A stretch of DNA of 64,000 nt, taken from the NCBI GenBank assembly GCA_964020085.1, contig OZ026599.1:34557586-34621585 (forward strand), read 5' to 3'. The stretch is from Micromussa lordhowensis (lineage: Eukaryota; Cnidaria; Anthozoa; Scleractinia; Lobophylliidae). Within the stretch, counting starts at the first letter, position 1. The number at the start of each line of letters is the position of its first letter. The position numbers and the translations under genes are program-made. Of this stretch, positions 44,918-60,000 are shown one piece after another. Below the pieces are notes generated by a model. It was not told the DNA's origin, ran no database searches, and worked only from the letters and a program-made list of their open reading frames with translations.

Positions 44918-47900
44918 ATGGATGCCGATAATTCGGGAAATCTGGACTCGTCCGATCATCAGAATTCTTCACGTGAAGGTGAGTTTGTAGATTTCGCTGT
45001 TTGTTTGACAGGGGTAAACTAAAGATTATCCCTCCATTTTTAGTTGAAAATTTCCTTTTAAATGTCTATAGGAAAGTTATATCTAGAAATTGTGAACTCG
45101 TAAGTTTCCTTTCTTCGATTCACTAGCTTTGTACGTTGTCCGAGATATTTAAGATTCATGAGATATTTAGAGACATTTAAAAGAGATTATGTAGAAAAAT
45201 ATATCATAATCTGTCGATAGATAACATCGATAAACTGAAGACATAGGGTAAAAAGGAATTAAATTCGCTAGTTTAGAACTCATCCAAGTTTTACAGCGAA
45301 TTGGTTCTTGTAACTTTTTTGCGAATATCGTAAGCTTTATATTGTGTACATTATGTTTTATTGTGTGACTTGAAATTTTAGGAAGCAACAGCTCCACCTC
45401 CGCTATGGAGACTCGACTTTGTGTGGTGGGAAAAGAAAATGGAGAAAACAAAGAACTCATGCAAGCAATTGAGGTAATAAACAGCTAGTACATTTTGTTG
45501 GTATAATCGAATAGGCTACACATCTGAAGCCTTGAAATGATTGTAGAAGTATTACCTCTTCCCCTAGGGGTTGTACTGCTTATTTATATAATTTTCATAA
45601 TTTTTCACATATACATGTCAGGCATTTAATAAACATAATAATTCAACAATCTATCTGTCTTATTGTATGTATCTACAGTAAAGTAAAATAATATATCCTC
45701 CCATAAAAACACCATGGGTCTACAGGTGACTGCAGGGTCTATGGGTGATTGCAGCCTCAATGCAGGTAATTTACAGAGAAGATCCTTTGGCAGATCACTG
45801 ACTTTCTCACCCTTAAGCTTTCATGTTATTGACACCAGAACTACAGTATGCTTTAGAAACATTTTATGCTACATACAGGGTTAGTACAGGTCCTGGAAAA
45901 CCTGGAATGTCCTGGAATTTGATTGTGGCATTTTCCAGGGCTGGAAAGTCCCTGAAAATGGCTACTGGTCCTAGAAAGTTCTGGACATCTGTTAAACTTG
46001 AGTAAAAAATATGAAACGTCAGGTAGACCGTAAGGAGAATTAACATTAAGATCTTGGGATTGAAAGGGTTAATGTGAATTTTAAAGTCCTTGAGAAATCA
46101 ATCTGAGTCCTGGAAAAGTCCTGGAAAGTTGTTTCTGAAAAATGGGTATGAATCCTGTTATAACATAGATATGACAAATGACAGCGACTTGTTGTACTTT
46201 AAGATCTGATATCTGATATCTTTTCCTTTGATCTTTTCTTGTAGGCTCTTAACATTCCTGCGACCATATCTGAGAATGTGAAAGAATCATTACAAGCAGT
46301 AACCGATAACATTGAACTAGTTTTTGTATGTGACCCATTTGAAGGAGAAGACTTTGAACTTTTACGCAAGGAAGAGCAAAGAATCATTGGGCCTCCTGTA
46401 GTGTATTCGTGCACTAAACAAGGACAGCCATTACCGTACAATTCCAGACCTCTTTACTGTTCGGTAATGAGTAATCTTATCATATGTTTCACTGGATTTC
46501 GAAAGAAAGAAGAACTTGGACGACTTTGTAATCTAGTTCATCACATGGGTGGTAGTATCAGAAGAGAATTCAGTGGGAGGGTTACACAGCTTGTCGCCAG
46601 CTCAATACATGGGCAAAAGTACAGGGTAAGTATGTGCTTCAGGTATACAGATGGGTTTGTAATCAAGCATGAGGTTGGAAATGGCTGGATATTGCCAAAG
46701 TTAGTTTTTTTGCATGTTTATGGACCTCAACTTTATATTGGTCCATAAACGGGCATTAACAAGTGCATGGCTAATGGAGGTTGGGTGCCTGAAACATTCA
46801 GGAGCTTCCACTATTGGCAGCCAGCTCCCAAATGGAGACTGCTCCCTTGGCTGGCAAATCCTGGCAACCCAGCAATGAGCCCATGCAGAAGGGGAGACAG
46901 ACACCTGTCACACTGAATTAACAGTGGAAAGAGGGAGAGAAGGGAGGGTGAACACTTGAAGACATGCTCCCATGCAAAACAACGTTCAACACTGTAAAGG
47001 CTACCAACAACTCAGTCCAAGAGCACATGGAATCCTGGTGCATGCACATATCAAAAACACCACTGACTACCTTGGTAATTTGGACACTCAACTCCATTAA
47101 ATTGCATTTAAATGTATAAAATTAAAAATACATTGTAACAAGGTCAACACTAAACCATTTTGACCAAACTAGCTTGGTTAATAGAGTATTTATTGTGTGT
47201 CATGAAGAAAAGACGCTTTTGTTCATGGTACCACATCTCGCCTGCTGACAACTCAAGAAGCCAAGCACAGCATTTGGTTTGTCTTGTCCACTTGCAGACC
47301 TTGCCATATCATGAAACAACATCTTCCATCGTGGAAGATAAAAAAGACTTAAAAGTCAATAGTAAATGTTTCAACAGACTGTTTAGTGAATTAAAGTTTT
47401 GAACTAACAACCATTTACTTCTGCTTGTTCCCATAGGCTGCTGTGAGTCTTGGAACTACTATTATGACAGAACAATGGGTTGAAAAGTGCTGGGAAAGAC
47501 GACATGAGATGTGAGTAAAAATGTTGTTTGGATGTTCAATAACAAAGGGAAATAAAATAATAAAAATATATAACTTTAATTATTTAGTGTCAAATGTATT
47601 TAGCACTGTTATACTAATTGGGGGCACTAGATAAATAAATAAATATTTCAAATAGAGCATAAACTATTAAGAATACCATCTTACACAATGCAGTCGAGGA
47701 GCTGAACTTGACATTACCAAGAACAAATCCAGATAGCGATAGGGTGGAGGATTTGCACCAGGGACCTCCAGATTACAAATTCAGTATAGTGACCATAAAC
47801 CACTCAGCCACGCCACCACCAGTGAAACAGCCACAAACTCTTGGTTACAATGTATGTATAGTGACTCTGCTAGGGGCCTACACTGACATAAAACTACTGT

Positions 47901-47985
47901 AGCTTTGATATGACATCCACAGGTTGTTATCCTCTGTAGCAAAAAAGATAGTGGCTGTACATTTAAAGTAGCTTACAAACCTAAC

Positions 47986-48028
<43 letters not shown>

Positions 48029-51000
48029 TTTATTATTTGTATTGCGCCTTTTCTATAAAATATTCAAAAGCGCATCACAATAATAATAAATAACTAAATT
48101 AACAATCTTCCTTATATCCTAAAAATATTAAAATCCAAATGAGTAACAGATAATTACAAATATGTATAGATAAAAATATACTAAGATAACTGGAATGATT
48201 CCTTAAATAAAAATGTCTTAATTAAAGTCTTAAAAGATTCTAGGTTCGTTGTATCGCGTGCGGACTGCGGCAACTTATTCCATAGGAAAGGAGCAGCTAC
48301 CTGGAAGGCTCTGTCTCCCATTGTTTTCTTTGTTTTGGCACTTGGTCTTTCTAACAAATGACCATTGTCGTTGCGCCTCAAGTTGTGGGACGAAGGCTGT
48401 TGAATGGTAATTAAATCTGAAAGGTACTTAGGTGATAGGCCATGCAAAGCTTTAAAAGTTATCAAGAGTATCTTGTAATGTATCCTCGAGCGCACTGGTA
48501 ACCAATGTAGCTCTGCAAGTAGAGGTGTTATATGACAGTACTTGTACGCGCGATATGTAAGTCTTGCACTCGCGTTCATAACACGTTGCAATTTACTAAT
48601 CTGATAGTCAGGGATTCCATATAAAAGGCTATTACAGTAATCCAATCTACTACCAATAAAAACCAACCAACCCATTAGGCACAAGTAAAGCCATATATCT
48701 GCAATATTGTCTGTGTACTAATTACATTGTGTTTGCTAGGTTTGAAGGTTTTAGAACTTTTCTGTATGTTTTTCTAAACGTTTTCAAGGTTTTCATGCCC
48801 TAAGAAACATGGGTTGTGGTACCGGTTGCCATCTTTTTTTTCTCAATATTTAAAGTATAATGAGCCACATTAACATTGGATAAGTGCAATAAAGTGTGTC
48901 AGTATTTATGTTGTAGGTCAAAATGAAATTCAGGTTAAAATGAAATTCCATTGTCTTTCAACCCTAATTATTCATGGCTCATGAATAATTAGGGTTAGTA
49001 GACAAAGGAAATTGAGAATCAAACAAGGTTAAAATCATTTTAACCTGAATTTCATTTTGACCTGCAACATTTACACTATACTGTTTGTTGTGGACAAAGA
49101 ATTATTGAGTACACAGAGACTCCTTGGTTCTGTTGCTGATGCAGTGGATTCATGCAGAGTTTGGAATTCTGAAATGGAAAATTTGCAAACAATTTTTTGA
49201 GACCTGTCAAAGTACAGAAAATCAAGATTACATTCTGAAAATGGGAAAGACATGAGGCATTGAAGTTTTTGCCAAGCTGCAGCAAGTTTGTCAAATTTCA
49301 TGCAGATCTTGCTTTGGCTAAAATGTTCAATTGCAGAATCTGGACAACTGCCCCCAAGCTACCCCTTTCGTTATTTTGGTGTGTCCATATTGCATCATTG
49401 GTGCTGTAGGTATATTGTATGGTATATTTTGGTTACATTTTGAGCAAATTCACTTGCTTTTTGACTCTGGAAAAAGCAAATTGCTTGTTATAATGACTTG
49501 AAAAATTGTATAGAATAGGTCTTGAGTTCTGCATATATTCAAAACATGTGCACAAATGCTGTTGGGAATGTAATTTTAAAAAATATCATTAATTTTCTTT
49601 GTAGTGGAGCAAATGCAATGGATGATGGAATGGTAAGTTTTTTCCTCTCAAGTGATATTTAAAGAAAAACCGGATCATGTTTACTGTAGGTAGTGTCGAC
49701 CGCTATGTCGGTGGATATATCGGTCGATAGTCGGTCGACACTCGGTCGATAGCTGGGCGATAGTCAGTCAGTGTTCGGTTGATACAGCGACCGACTGTCG
49801 GTCGATATTGCGCAGACACATCTAGATCGAGTATTGGTAAAATGTCGGTGACATATCGGTGAACTGTCGCGTAAATATCAGGCATGTGTTGGCCGAGATC
49901 TCTCGGTTGACAGTCGCTCGAACTCGGTCGCTAGCTGGTCGATAGTCGGTGGGTGGTAGGTTGATATAGCAGATCAGTTTTTTGTGTGTGCGTGGGCTCA
50001 CACACTAAGCTGGTGGCCACGAACTTTGCAACAGTAACGTGATTGACTATCGGTTCGACCGTGAAGTGTCGGCGAAGTGTTGGCAGGGTATGGGTGATGT
50101 AGCAGCTGTCGTAAGGTCTCACATGAGTGGCTCGATACCCTTAGAGTGAACAATACAACAAACAACAGAAACAATGCCCCTAGCCCTAAAACAATAACAG
50201 CTGCTACAATGACCAAACAATAGCAGCTTACGAGAGCTGCTACACTTCTGCAGGGTATCGGTGAACTAAAAACTATATCGGCCGACTATCGCCCGAGTGT
50301 CAACCCGCTATTGATCGACTCTCGGTCGATATATCGGTCGAGTGTTGGTCGACACTCAACCGATATATCGACCGACATAGCGATCAAGACTACCCACAGT
50401 AAACATGATCTGAAAAACCAACAGAAGTGATCAGATTCCTCTCAACATGCAGTCACCTACAGATTCTTGTGCACAAGCAGTCCACTAAAGAAAATATTTT
50501 AGCAGAATTTCGAAATAGACTCGAGCAGTTTGCCATAAAAAATTTGCAGGTTGCAGTAATTTCAACCCCGGATCTCAAGTCAGCTGCAATGACCATTAGG
50601 CTACCATGCACACCATATTGACTTGTGTAATTTGTTACAGGAAAAATTCAAGATGATGCCATTTCATAAATGTTTTCTCAGTTTCCATGGATTTTCCGAT
50701 GATGAGAAAAAACACATGGAAGAATCAACAGAGCAGCAAGGTACCATAATGCCTAGATTGTAAATTCTCCCTGAAAGATGATTAAGTAATTTTAATACCT
50801 CTTTGCCAGCACCCTAGATGCAAAAACCTCCCTTCAGTTCTTTGCAGCCATGCTCTTGAGACCACATCTTGTTTCTCTGGAATACCTTGTAGACTTGTCC
50901 ATCACCATGGGAGATTTTTGTGATACATGTGATTGGCAGAAATAAAATTGATGGCAGCTGCAAAGAATGTAATGTCTGATAGCCCAGGGCTAGTCGATTT

Positions 51001-54000
51001 TTTAGTTAGACTAGTGGATTCTGTCATTCACTTGTCTGACAGGAAAGTGAAGTTTCTTGGGAAAGTTATTTTTTTTAAGGTCGGCACACACAAGGGGACT
51101 AATCCCTGCGACTTGTCCCTGCAACTAGTCCCCTGAAGAGTTTATATGAAGGGACTGATTGAAGGGACTTGTCCCACAAACAGTTCACATGAAGCATTTT
51201 GAGGAACAAGGAGCAGGGACTTGTCCCAAAAGGTCGAACCAGTTTGAATTCATGGAACTTGATTAAGGGACCAAATTTTAGTCCCTGCGACTAGATTTTG
51301 TGGCAAAAATGGCTAGTTCACACGATGGGACTTGTCCCCGCAACTTGTTACAGGGACTAGTTCCCTTGTGTGTGCCGACCTTTAGGATGAAGTACTGTTA
51401 GAGATTAAATTTGGCAGGGTTAGAGGAAACGATTTTCGGGCTGCAGCTACAGCTTACCCAGAAATTGTTTTTCTTTGCACACTGAAAAGATCAAGAGACA
51501 TTATCTAAATACTTTGATAACATTGCTTTTTAGGTGGGGTGCCTGTGGAAGCCAATGACAGTCGCTGTACACATCTTGTCGTTGAAGACAGTGTCACAGA
51601 GCTACCAAGCGGTTTAGTAGACCAGTCCCATTGTCAAGTTGTTAAGCAGGAGGTATGTCTGCTGTTGAACTCTGGAACTGCAACTGCTGTTGAGAAAAAC
51701 ACTACAAGGATTGTCAGAAAGTTTTGAACTTAGGTGGCTACAGTCAACTCTCTGCTAACGGACACTCCCATAAGCAGACAGCTCTACTTACATACACTGT
51801 TTTCAATTCCCCTTTCTTCTTATTGGAATAATTCTCGTAAGCAGGCAGCTAGATACGAACAGACACTTTTTCCTATTCTTGAGTGTGTCTGCTTACGAGA
51901 GAGTTGACTGTGTTATGTTGCTTTTGGAGTTGGCCGCTGGTTTGCCACCTTTTTCTTAAGAATGAGGTGAATAGCCCAGCAGAGTAGTCATGGTCGTAGT
52001 AATTTTTCTTGGACAATCCTGTGCAAGGGGAAAGGTGCAATGAGGTTAACCCTACATGTATGTGAAGCACCAACCCATGAGACAAGGCCAGACCACAACA
52101 CCGAGAACTACACGCCCTACTCTTTTAGTAGATGGCTGATTGTGAGGCCGATGATGATTTTGCTGTCAGTCAGCTACGTTTGTCACCCCTGACTACCAAG
52201 TAGTAAATTTTGATCACAATTAGTGAGAAAGCAAGAAATCACTCATGGAATGGGAGAAGAGGGTTTTTAAAAGTATGAAACTATCAAGACCAACTCTTCA
52301 ATTTTGTACACAAATATTTGTTGAAGTGGCACATATTAGTAACTGTTATGAAACTTCTTTTGCAGTTTTAAATTTAGAATTCTTAAGCATGTGGTTTTAT
52401 TTGATTTGCAGTGGTTCTGGGCCAGTATTCACATGGATGCATGCGCAGATGAGTCGTTTTATCACTTCACTGCTACGGTGAGTACTAACAGACAGACACA
52501 GACCAGGGCCGGGTTGTTTGAAAGCCGGTTAACACTAACCCAGGATTAAAAGTTAATCGAAGTAACACTTTTTCTTGTTTAAAAATGTTTTTCACTTATC
52601 TTTTGTGTAGTTTGAGATTGCTCAAGCTCAAAACTGAAGGACAAAATATGTAAACAGAAAACATCACCAAAATAACACAAAACTGAAATTAAGGTTCTTG
52701 CTGATCCTGGGTTAGCTTAATTGGGCTTTGAACAACCCAACCCTGGCTTCTCACTAATTCATGCAGTAGATGGCTGACACCGATCCAAGTGCCACAGGGA
52801 CAAGCCTCTAGGGAGATCTGGAGGCATACTCCCCCAGAAAATTTTAAAATTGAGAGGTTGTGAAATGCTATTTTATGCATTCTCTTGAAGATATTAACTC
52901 AAAAGAAAAATTGGAAAAGGTCAAAACGCCAAGAATATTAAGCAATTACAAAGACTTTTTGCAATTTTTATTCTATAGCGCTAGTGAAAGCATACACCAC
53001 ACCCTGACTCCATGCTACCTCTCTAGCTAGAGCCTTGACTGTCCTGAGACAAAGAAGGTCAAGCTTCAGTCACTTTCCTGTCTAAAACCTGTGTTACATT
53101 ATTGACTTAAGCGCTGACGTTTGGAGCAAAATTTTGAAGAAGCGCAGTACTCTGCCTGTAGGAGATTTCCTCAAAGCTGATCCTCAGTTGTGGTTGCAAC
53201 CTATCTACACTTCGAAACTTAGGTAACGGAGCTTTCAAAAGCAACACCGAAATGCTAAAACCAAGTCTGTCGACAGAGATTTGACTAAACCTACACGTAA
53301 ACTGTATAAAGCTGTTTCATTTTGAAGAATCATTTGATCGTTCATTGTCATGTTGTATCTATTACCAGGACCCCTCTGTCACCACCTCTCAGAAGATCAC
53401 ACCAGTTGGCAGTCGGAAGAGGAAACGCCGCAAGCTTAAGGACACAGATCTCAGTGATTTGCTCTCGCCTGAGTCCCCTCTGTTCCGCACAAAGCGTAAA
53501 AGTGGTGATCTGTTGTCAGTTTCTGCCTCTCTTTTGGACAACACCTTGGTGTCGCCTGCCACGCCCAAAGGTAACACACACTATCAACTTATGTCCTGTA
53601 CTACATTTGATTTGAAGCGCTCCTTGATTAACCTTTTGCCTTCAATCAGATCTCATCAGTAATACTAAAGCTTGAATGGTTGTTTACAATTTACCCGAAA
53701 ATTCCTAAAATGTCTGTCATAATGTAGTAAGACAATTTTTGCTTAACCGACCGGAAAAATTTTGAAATAAACGCAGCTTTTCTAAGGGTACATATAGTCC
53801 AAAATTCCCAACCGAAATATCCAAGTGGAAATTGTGCTTAACCAGTTGCATTTAATCACCACCATCTTGGAGTTATGATCAGGTTGAAGTGGTCTTAGTC
53901 TCTTTCGGTAAACTGGGTAAATCATAAATGGCAAATAGCCCAATCCGAACGGACCATCAGGGAATTTGCTTTCCATTTGCACGAACGGTATTGACGAACC

Positions 54001-57000
54001 GGTTCTCCGTGTAAATGGTAATCAGCCAATGTCTCCTCCATGACTACGTAAAAGTCTTTTCAGTTTTTTAAATACTGTTTACACCAGCAGTGTAATAAAA
54101 TATATCTCAATACAGCTCTTTTTCCTTTTTGTAACGTCCTCCTATAGAGACCCCAAGTGGTACCATCTCACCTCTGAGCACTCCTGTACCAGGTCCCCCC
54201 AAACCTCTGACGTCACGGCAGCAAGTGGCCATGGAGCTTTTACAGACAGAAAGGAACTACGTGGAGATTCTTACCAATATCCTAAAGGTATTAGAGTGGC
54301 TGCGGCTGGCTAAACGGGTCAAGTTAAATGAACTCAGGGTGCTTACCATTTGGCCAGAAAATCCGGAAATTTCGGTTTGAAGTCAAATGGTAAGGTAATT
54401 TTCCGGAAATTCCGTTCGAAAATTGTGGAGTACCTGCAGAGGTACTCCTCTTTTTCCGTTTGGAACGGAACGGCGGAAATTTCCTTACCATTTGCTAAAC
54501 TATCCAGTTTCCAGTCTCTCATCAGCCGAAAACAATTATGGGAAATCGAATTGCAAATGCCTATGGTAAGCGCCATTTCATTCAGTTGGTTTGCTGATTT
54601 TGGAAAAATCCTTACCATTATTCAACGCTCGTCCCAACCGGTTTATTCTGACAAATGGTAAGCACCCCTAGTCTCGGTATTTTTAGTAACTTTGGTCATG
54701 GATGGAAACCTGAAAATAGCAGTTTACTAACTAAGATAGAAAAACATCAAAGAAAGAACAATAAACCAAGGACCAAGGATGGTTAAGTATGGAGAAGATT
54801 AACGCGGATAACAAACGATGAACTTGAAAAATTTAGGGTAAACTTTTCGAGATGCGCATAGCTCTTTAAGCGAAATGTGATAGGCTTGGGTTTTTTTTTG
54901 TACTTTCATCCGCAGCTAGTGATTGTAAAGCTCGTGGCTTAAGGGATAGTCTCCTCCGCAAACGTTATTAGGGTTGTCACGCAACGCTTCTCTGTTATTG
55001 GGGGAGATGCGTTGCGTGATGACCCTAATAACGGCTGCCGACTACTTAAGGGAGGGTGTGACCCAGCTTTATTAAGGGGGCTTTCTTATAATTAACAGCG
55101 ACTGGGCAAAGAATACAAATATTGTTTCAATGATCATTGTCGCAGCCGACGTTATAAAAACTTCTAAATTAAGAATTTCGCTCTACTTTGTGAAGGGCTT
55201 GCTACGACAAGACCTTTGTTAGGCTTGTTCATTTCAGGTACGTGGCACTTGGTCAAGGAAGTTTCTCATGTGACTCGTTTCCGCTGGAAATTGCGAGAAA
55301 TAGCGCCTGTTGAGCTTAGGACATGTTTTATTTCTGGTTGACATGCACTATTTCATTTAGGTATTCAAAGAGCCACTTGAAAAGGAACCGCGGGGTGGAT
55401 CAATCATTTCTGCGGAGGACATCAAGACGATCTTTGGTCGCTTACCAGGCATTTTGGAGGTTCACAATAAAATCATGGTGAGATATCCCGTATGACAGCG
55501 AATTACAAATTGTGTGTTTGACCGTTTATAGTTCATAGAAAACCCGACAATAATTAACTGAATCGAATCGAAAAATGACATGAACGCTTAGGAAGCGAGG
55601 TTGATTTTAACAGCATTTATAAAGATTTTATTCCTCGAGAAATCCAGGGAACGTTCAACGTGAGTTAGGTGAATTTTAGTTGTACTGCTATGTACAACCA
55701 CTCGAAGGTACATGTATTTCTTTTAACCTTGCTTTATAATCTAATTGGTTCCTTACCGCCATATTTTATTTATGATGATGTAACACTCGCTCCATCCTGC
55801 TTCAATGAACGAAATGCCCGCTCCTGATGTGCAAAATATTTTGTAACCATATCAGTGTGATTAGAGAATAACTATCTTTGGTTGAAGTGAAAAGGTCTTA
55901 TGTAGTCAATAACTTGTTACATTTGTGAATAGTGTACATATTGCCTTCTTTGCAGAGTGAACTTGAAGTGCTAGTGAATGAATGGAAAGAGGACAAATGC
56001 ATCGGGAACATCATTATTAACCACGTAAGTGATTACTTTACAAGAAACGCCATTCGTACACTACCCTACGAGTCTCTCTATGCGCACTTAATCCCTTCCC
56101 GCACTTCCATTTCCAATAGAGTCTGAGATTCGGTCAGAAAAATGGCACACTTGTTTGACACAGCTCCCTGTTATCTCTCTGATTGGTTGCCCGCTCGTGT
56201 TTGAATTTTCGCGCGAGAGTAACAACCAATCAGAACCTTCGCACGTTTCTCTGCGGCGCTACTTCACCAGAAAGCTATTTCTCGGGTCGAACTTAAGACC
56301 TCCCTCTAAACGGGGCAATGACCTTAGCGTACAGATGACAATTAAAGAAAACTCTTTACTAAGGTTGTTGGTTCTATGTGCGAAATACTTTTAACAATAT
56401 TAGATAGATTTGGCAGTTTTTGAAAACCCGCTCTGTTTGGTTTGGATTTCCTCAGGCTGAAGACATGGTTAAAGTTTATCCACCGTTCGTGAATTACTTT
56501 GAGATGACGAAAGAAACCGTGGCGAGATGCGATCGAGATGTTCCAAGATTTCACGCCTTTTTGAAGGTAAAGAGCGCTATCGCTACCAATGAAGCCACTC
56601 ACAGGCTACCTGTCGTTCAGTTGAAGCTGGCTTACAGTTATGATAACTGTAAGCCAGCTTCAACTGAACGACTGTTTGTTCAGTTCAATTTGTTCCATGA
56701 TTCATCCACTAATTTATTGTTAAAGAGAATGTTTACGCTAACTGCAGAAATTCCCGCTCGCTCGTTGGCTAATGTTCATAGTCAATAAGCAGACAGACAC
56801 AAATTTATAATTTATGCGATGCGTCAACGAGCCATAGCGGACAATTGTTATCGTAAAAAACAAATTGACGTTAGTTTTTCATGCGTCTGTCCTGTTATTG
56901 ATCATGAATTTCATCATAACATCGTCAAAGTAGCTGTGGATCCACGAGGCGATAGCCAGACACTACATACCGCAAGGTTACTTGCAGCGAAATGTGCGTT

Positions 57001-60000
57001 TGTAACGCAGGCTAAATGACTCTTCATTTGTTGTGTTTGTTTTACTAGGCATGTCTTAGCAGACCGGAATGCGGGCGACAGAGCCTGGCTGAACTTCTCA
57101 TCAGGCCGGTTCAAAGACTTCCCAGCATGAATTTACTTCTTTCAGGTACATAGAAGTGATTAAATCACAGCTTGTCAAACACTGAGCCAAACTTGTCGGG
57201 TAAACGAAATTACACAGGCCAACATCTTCCAACTTGCTTAAATGTTTTACAGATCCTCACGAACCACGAGTGGTTTTCACTAAAACGCTTGTGACTGTCC
57301 CGACCACCCACCCCGAGCGGCATATAAGCAATCCCAATTGTCTAAGCCAGGTCGTGACGCCTCGGTAGTGTTTCAATATGATCGTCCCGATCTCTTAGTC
57401 CTATTGTGAAACGCCTGAAGCGATTGATCCCATTTATCCTTCGATTTGATGTTTCACCTTTGCGCGTTGCTATCAAACGTCGTATCTTGGACGGAATTAA
57501 TCAATTTTTAGGTGATTTAAGTTCAGAAAAAATGACTGGGATTCTGTTTCCTCAGATCTTCTGAAACACACAGACAAGAAGAACCCAGATCACGCAGCCC
57601 TTGGCAAGGCAGTGGACTCACTCAAGAACGTGATGACGTAAGGCTGAACGTGATTCTAGAATCCTATTCATCATCTTGTGATCTTGCTCAATGTGTCTTT
57701 ATAAATCTTTTCCTTTCCCTAGTCATATAAACGAAGACAAACGAAAGACAGAAGGTCAAGTGCAAATGTTTGAAATCCTACGAGACGTCGATGGCTGCCC
57801 TGTGAGTATGAATGCTTGGGAGGAGAAAATTCTAATTTTCATCTTTAAGATATTTATCTTTGGTCTATTGTGTTTTTCAGTTTTGAGTTATTTTAGCCAC
57901 GTCCAAAATTGCCTTTAAATTAAAGGAAACCTGAAAATAGTAGTTACTAAGATAAAAAAAAACATCAACGAGATAACAATGAACCATAAAGGAACAAGGA
58001 TGGTTAAGGATGACGAAGATTAACACGGATTACAGACGACGAACTTGAAAAGTTTAGTCTAAACTTTTCAAGATGTCCAAACCTTGACGTAGTTCCTTCA
58101 AAGCATTTCGTGTGTTAGTTTTGCGTTTCATTCTTATCTTCCTTTTCACAGGCGTACGTTCTGTCTTCACACCGTGTTTACGTGTCGAAAGCCGACACGT
58201 TTGAACTGAGCGACACGATCTGTGGCAAAGGAGAAGCTGTCACTATATTCCTGTTTAATGATAGTCTGGAGGTATGTTTTTAAAACATCGTCGTAAGTGT
58301 ACAGAAGTGTAAAGCTTAAACTCGGAAACAATCGGCGGTTTCCGAAGTTCCCGAAGAGTTTTCGATTCTTTCTTACCAATCTAAAATAGCACGAGTACCC
58401 CAAGAGTTTTCACGTGATCCTATTCGCTACCGCCATTAGCTTACGTCACGTTGCTTAGCGACAGTCTTTCTAAGAACCGCTGGCGAGCCAATTCTCGAAT
58501 ATGAGCGCTATGATTGTGTTACTTGTAGGTGACAAAACGGCGAGGCTTAAAAGTGATGAACAACGTACCGCTCCCAATGAAAAGCCCGGCAGGACGCACG
58601 CCGCAAAAGGCCTACAAGCACGTGAAATTCATGCCCCTGGCACATGTCAGACGCGTGGTGGACATCCGGGATAATGATGGTAAGTAGTACTCCGCAAGAG
58701 TTTTAACTTGCCTTCGAGCAGGCCCTTCGCGGGGAAGGAAACAAGAGCCTATTCGCGGGTTAGAGTTTAAATAAAACCTGCCTTACCACTGATGCAGAAA
58801 CGGCAAGTATAATTTATCGGCTATAGATTATTTGATGGCAGAAGCTTTTTCCCTCACCGCCGTCAAAACTGACTTGTTTTTTAAAAGATATTATAATAGC
58901 AGTCGAGGGGAAATTAAAAAAAATTTAAATGAAAAGCGTTCCAGTTTTTCTTTTAATTTTGACTACGATACAACTTACAGTACATATATATATAACTAAT
59001 TTTTCTCATCATCAACAACACTGCTTCTCTCATTGAAGCCCTTTCTATATTTATAATACCACCTAATGTAAACTCTGTAAGTGGTGCGCAATAAAGTTGA
59101 AGTCAGTTGAGGTTTTATGTCGTGTCTTGGTGTTTCTTTCATAGATTGTCAAAATCTGTTCGGAATCATCTATCGCTGCCCTCAGGAAATGAAAGAGACG
59201 CTTCTGATGTTCAGACTGGTAGGGGAAGATATGAACAAATCGGAATGGCTTCAAAGCCTCACTACAGAACTAGCAAAAACCACTTGCACTGCAGACACGG
59301 TAAGAACTAGACACTAAACCTTACCTACCCCTCCCATCCTGTTTGGGATTGTCTCGGATCATGGGTCGTGGAATATTAATGCATTTTATTGCTTTTCAGG
59401 AGAATTTTCTGTCCACAGTTGATCCACAAGAACTAATGCTGACAAAAAGCGATATGTCAAACGGAACGCTCAGTCGAGCAGTCAGGTAAACAGTTAGGCG
59501 CCGACCATTGTTTAGTAGCTTTTGCGTGGTATCTCGGGGCGAGACAGGGGAGGAAAATCAGCGCAAAGAAAATTTGTTTCTCCGTGGCCCCTCAAAATAC
59601 CGGACCCCCTGGGTCGCGGAGTATGTAAGGCAGTTATAAAAGAAAATTGTATTCGCTAGCCTGAGTATTTCGGAGAGAAGGTGAGAGGGTGGGGGGGGGG
59701 GGAGATAGATCTCACCTTCGCCCCCACTTCCCTAGTAAGGTCTCATGCTCAGGTTTTTCGTTGTTGTCGAGTTCTCTGATGTCTAACTACGTAAAAATTA
59801 ATATATTAATTTGCATAAATTACTACGTCATCGTAACAGTTGAGCTGGACTTCAACTTTCTTCTAACGGTAATTTTCTAGTGCATGGATACCTTGACAAA
59901 AATGAAATAGTGCCCTGAAATGTTCTTGTAAATTCCTTGAATTTCTAGTCCAAGAAAGAGCTACATTTCCTACAATGTGCTCTCGACGTGCTTTTCTGTA

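Noticed and set aside
45823..46005. 60-codon open frame in ECT2 intron 2
   Set aside because: Lies in the tcctggaa-type dispersed repeat, with both strands open by chance.
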